64,000 nucleotides of DNA, taken from positions 806,001-870,000 of the forward strand of contig NZ_CP065521.1 in assembly GCF_018986735.1 (NCBI RefSeq), written 5' to 3'. Below, one piece after another: positions 61,957 through 64,000 of this stretch. Below the pieces are notes generated by a model. That model had not been told where the DNA came from and searched no databases. It worked only from the letters and a program-made list of their open reading frames with translations. Source of the DNA: Schaalia sp. 19OD2882. Its GTDB lineage: Bacteria > Actinomycetota > Actinomycetes > Actinomycetales > Actinomycetaceae. A program made the translations under genes and the position numbers. Within the stretch, counting starts at the first letter, position 1; each line of letters starts with the position of its first letter.

Positions 61957-62409
61957 ATGAAGGCACTGAAGTCCTTGGCCGCAATCGCAGGAGTCGCGGC
62001 GCTCGCCATTTCCCTGACCGCCTGCAATGCCGTCCAGAACATCGCCGAACGCCAGATCGAGAAGGCCATCGAAGAGCAGGCCAGCGGGTCGGATGTGCGC
62101 CTTGACGTCACCGGCGACGGGGTCGACGTGCCTGCGGACTTCCCCGCCGACATCCCCCTGCCCTCCGCGAAGCCGAACCTGGTGACCGACCAGAGCGGCG
62201 GATACCTGCTCGTGTGGGCCGAGGGTTCTAAGCAGGACTTCGACGCCCAGGTTGCGGCCATGGAAGCCGCCGGGTTCACCGCCGAGGACCTCGGCCAGCC
62301 CACGGAGGGCCTGTCGAATGTCGCCTTCCAGAACAACTCCTGGACCGTGACCCTCACCTTGGCCGGCCAGAAGGGCCTCAGCATGCTCGTGGTTCCCATC
62401 GGCGGCTGA
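61957..62409 (+). CDS. Small lipoprotein
   Basis: A 150-residue lipoprotein with signal MKALKSLAAIAGVAALA and lipobox LTAC at about residues 20-23. A helical stretch (NIAERQIEKAIEEQASG) and an alpha/beta domain follow (FPADIPLPSAKPNLVTDQ, then DFDAQVAAMEAAGFTAEDLG). No catalytic motif was seen. CGGAAGGA lies 6 bases before the ATG. Function unknown. Confidence 0.83.
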   Translation: MKALKSLAAIAGVAALAISLTACNAVQNIAERQIEKAIEEQASGSDVRLDVTGDGVDVPADFPADIPLPSAKPNLVTDQSGGYLLVWAEGSKQDFDAQVAAMEAAGFTAEDLGQPTEGLSNVAFQNNSWTVTLTLAGQKGLSMLVVPIGG

Positions 62410-62468
62410 CGCCGGGCTCACAGAGCCACAGCGGCCGTCAGAGCCTCACAGCCAGATGCTCAGAGGCG

Positions 62469-63365
62469 TCAGCGCCCGGTTGCGCGAAGCCCTCGCCCCG
62501 GGTCCTTCACCTTGCGTCCGACGAAATGGTCCATCGTCGACGAGACCCCGAACAGGTCGGTGATCCAGTCAAGGACGGGAACGGGAAGGACCTTCAGGGC
62601 CATGACCGCGTTGGCGAACACCGGCATGACCTTGCGCTGCTGACCCTTCTCAACGGCGTCCAGCACCTGCTCGGCCACCCGACGCGGATCCAGGATCGGC
62701 AGCAGCGCCGGAATCTTGGTGCGCACCCCGTCGAACATGCCGGTGTCCACGTAGTAGGGGGCAGCCACCAAGGTGTGGACCCGCGAGCCGCGGTGGCGCA
62801 ACTCGCTGCGCAGAGACTCGGTGAAACCGATCGCCGCGAACTTCGACGCCGAGTAGTCCGTCTGGCGGGAGACACCCACCAGCCCCGCCGCAGAAGCGAT
62901 GGTGACCACCGACCCCTTGTCGCGGGCGATCATGCCGGGCAGGAAGGGGCGAGTGCACCGGTACAGGGAGAAGGTGTTGACCTCGAAGGTGCGTCGCACA
63001 TCGGTGTCGTTGAGTTCATCGAAGTACTTGCCGGTGACGATACCCGCACAGTTGACCAGGATGTCCACGCGGGAGAACTCCTCCAGGACACCGGCCCCGG
63101 CGTCCTTGACCGACGTCGTCGAGGCCACGTCCACCGACCACACTCGGGCGCTGACGCCTGCGGCCACGATGTCCGCTGCCACCCGGTTGGCGGCGTCCTC
63201 GTCGATGTCCCACAGGAGGACCGCCTTGGCTCCCCGTGCTGCCGCCCCTCGGGCGACGAGGGCGCCGATGCCCGATCCCGCCCCGGTGACCAGGACGACG
63301 GCGCCGCGTACGGGCACCACGGTGGGACGCAGGAAAGGCGGCAAGAACGATGGTTGCTCGAACAC
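62469..63365 (-). CDS. Short-chain dehydrogenase/reductase
   Basis: A 298-residue classical SDR. The cofactor motif TGAGSGIG is at about residues 27-34, DID (acidic) follows for NAD preference, the NCAG strand is present, and the catalytic Ser and YSASK are in place. A long C-terminal extension with MALKVLPVPVLDWITDLFGV may touch the membrane, as in acyl-chain SDRs. The substrate is unknown. The start is GTG at 63365 with AGGAGATC upstream. Confidence 0.88.
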   Translation of the reverse strand: MFEQPSFLPPFLRPTVVPVRGAVVLVTGAGSGIGALVARGAAARGAKAVLLWDIDEDAANRVAADIVAAGVSARVWSVDVASTTSVKDAGAGVLEEFSRVDILVNCAGIVTGKYFDELNDTDVRRTFEVNTFSLYRCTRPFLPGMIARDKGSVVTIASAAGLVGVSRQTDYSASKFAAIGFTESLRSELRHRGSRVHTLVAAPYYVDTGMFDGVRTKIPALLPILDPRRVAEQVLDAVEKGQQRKVMPVFANAVMALKVLPVPVLDWITDLFGVSSTMDHFVGRKVKDPGRGLRATGR

Positions 63366-63445
63366 GAGGATCTCCTAGGGTCGTTACCTTGGAATTCTCC
63401 CGCAACTACGCCGCTACCGCGACCGAATCGACCGGCCCCCGGGCG

Positions 63446-64000
63446 TCAACGATCCAGGAAGGGCAGGTGGCGCGCCACCTGCAACCATGTGCCCATCAGG
63501 TGCGCCCATGCCTCCTCACCCATGCCCAAGGGCGCTTGAAGGCCGAAGAGCCGCTGCGTGGACACGCTCTGGGTCTCGGTGTACTTCAGCAGTCCTTCGC
63601 GTCCGTGACGTCTGCCCAGCCCCGAGCGCCCGCGCCCGCCCATTTCGGCGCCGGGCGAGGCCCACGTGGCCGCGTAGCCCTCATTGACGTTCACCGTGCC
63701 GCATCGGATCCTGCGCGCAAGTGCCCGCGCGGCAGTGGCGTTGGCGCTCCACACCGACGCATTCAGACCATAGGGGGATGCATTCGCCAGGCGCAGGGCC
63801 TCCTCGTCGTCGGCCACCCGGTACACGCTCACCACAGGACCGAAGGTCTCCTCCGCGAAAACCTCCATCGCGGAGGTCACGTCGGTGAGCACCGTAGGCA
63901 GGTAGGCGCTCGGATCCGACGGGTCGGGCGAAGCCTGTGGACAGAAGGATCCGCCGGTGAGCACCCGCGCGCCCTTCGCCACCGCGTCGCGGACGTGGGC
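63446..64000 (-). CDS. Aldehyde dehydrogenase (succinate-semialdehyde type), C-terminal part, partial
   Basis: About 184 C-terminal residues of an NAD(P)-dependent aldehyde dehydrogenase; the remainder is beyond the window. It shows PTVLTDVTSAMEVFAEETFG with the family FGPVVSVYRV strand, NASPYGLNASVWS and GTVNVNEGYAATW. The catalytic Cys lies upstream, outside the window. The tail LLKYTETQSVSTQRLFGLQA resembles the succinic-semialdehyde dehydrogenase group. Its neighbour is an SDR on the same strand, 80 bases downstream. Confidence 0.88.
   Translation of the reverse strand, partial: AHVRDAVAKGARVLTGGSFCPQASPDPSDPSAYLPTVLTDVTSAMEVFAEETFGPVVSVYRVADDEEALRLANASPYGLNASVWSANATAARALARRIRCGTVNVNEGYAATWASPGAEMGGRGRSGLGRRHGREGLLKYTETQSVSTQRLFGLQAPLGMGEEAWAHLMGTWLQVARHLPFLDR

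Noticed and set aside
1-64000. CRISPR array, prophage, or replication origin
   Set aside because: No series of regularly spaced repeats, no phage structural genes and no dnaA-box cluster were seen.

Overview
The window is about 64 kb of high-GC DNA. Gene content and order point to a high-GC actinobacterium, most likely Actinomycetaceae (Actinomyces/Schaalia-like). This rests on the divIC-DUF501-ppx trio followed by a tRNA, nudC next to an HRDC-bearing uvrD2, greA / hemolysin III / short-chain cis-prenyl synthase in the same neighbourhood as in mycobacteria, and several apparently leaderless starts placed 6-7 bases after a -10 box. No rRNA and no CRISPR array were seen.

Layout. 1-7.9 kb is housekeeping: rdgB (cut by the window edge), rph, nudC, uvrD2, an orphan ThiF/TOMM-like protein, divIC, DUF501, ppx and a tRNA with anticodon UAA. 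7.9-15.2 kb is a sugar-catabolic operon: a LacI-type repressor whose 3' end runs into the tRNA, a lipoprotein binding protein, two permeases with no ATPase, an FGGY kinase and two different class II aldolases. 15.4-27.6 kb is core again: a Bax-inhibitor-like protein, FKBP, an AI-2E-type permease, greA, hemolysin III, a cis-prenyltransferase, a PfkB kinase, xseB/xseA, ispH, a DUF559-like nuclease and ychF.

27.5-33.1 kb is a variable island starting exactly at the 3' end of ychF. The last 30-40 bases of ychF recur at 28.28 kb and 30.35 kb and divide the island into compact compartments. The first holds a zinc-ribbon membrane protein. The second holds an ApeA-like HEPN anti-phage gene broken by one extra G in a G7 tract. 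Beyond the third copy lie decayed IS3, IS110 and IS30 family transposases. No integrase was seen.

33.4-45.4 kb carries an HdeD-like protein, a potassium-channel-like protein, a ClC channel, an LLM oxidoreductase, a trehalose module (LacI-type regulator, trehalose-6-phosphate hydrolase, PTS with IIA-IIB-IIC order) and two frameshifted membrane-protein genes, one of them again broken at a G7 tract. 45.6-53.5 kb has NhaA, a secreted thermonuclease-like protein, a GH13 glucosidase with an MFS sugar transporter, a PAP2 phosphatase and a hydroxyacid dehydrogenase. 53.6-55.4 kb is a polymorphic-toxin remnant: an immunity-like fragment and a translationally coupled Tox-REase-5 toxin domain with an Imm52-like partner. 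55.5-64 kb has a diaminopimelate dehydrogenase, a chimeric permease/GDPD pseudogene with an in-frame UGA, a sulfurtransferase, small lipoproteins, a membrane-anchored serine hydrolase, an SDR and the C-terminal part of an aldehyde dehydrogenase.

The main points of interest are the ychF-end repeats with their defence-like cargo, the two G7 frameshifts that would both be repaired by loss of one G, and the orphan toxin-immunity cassette.
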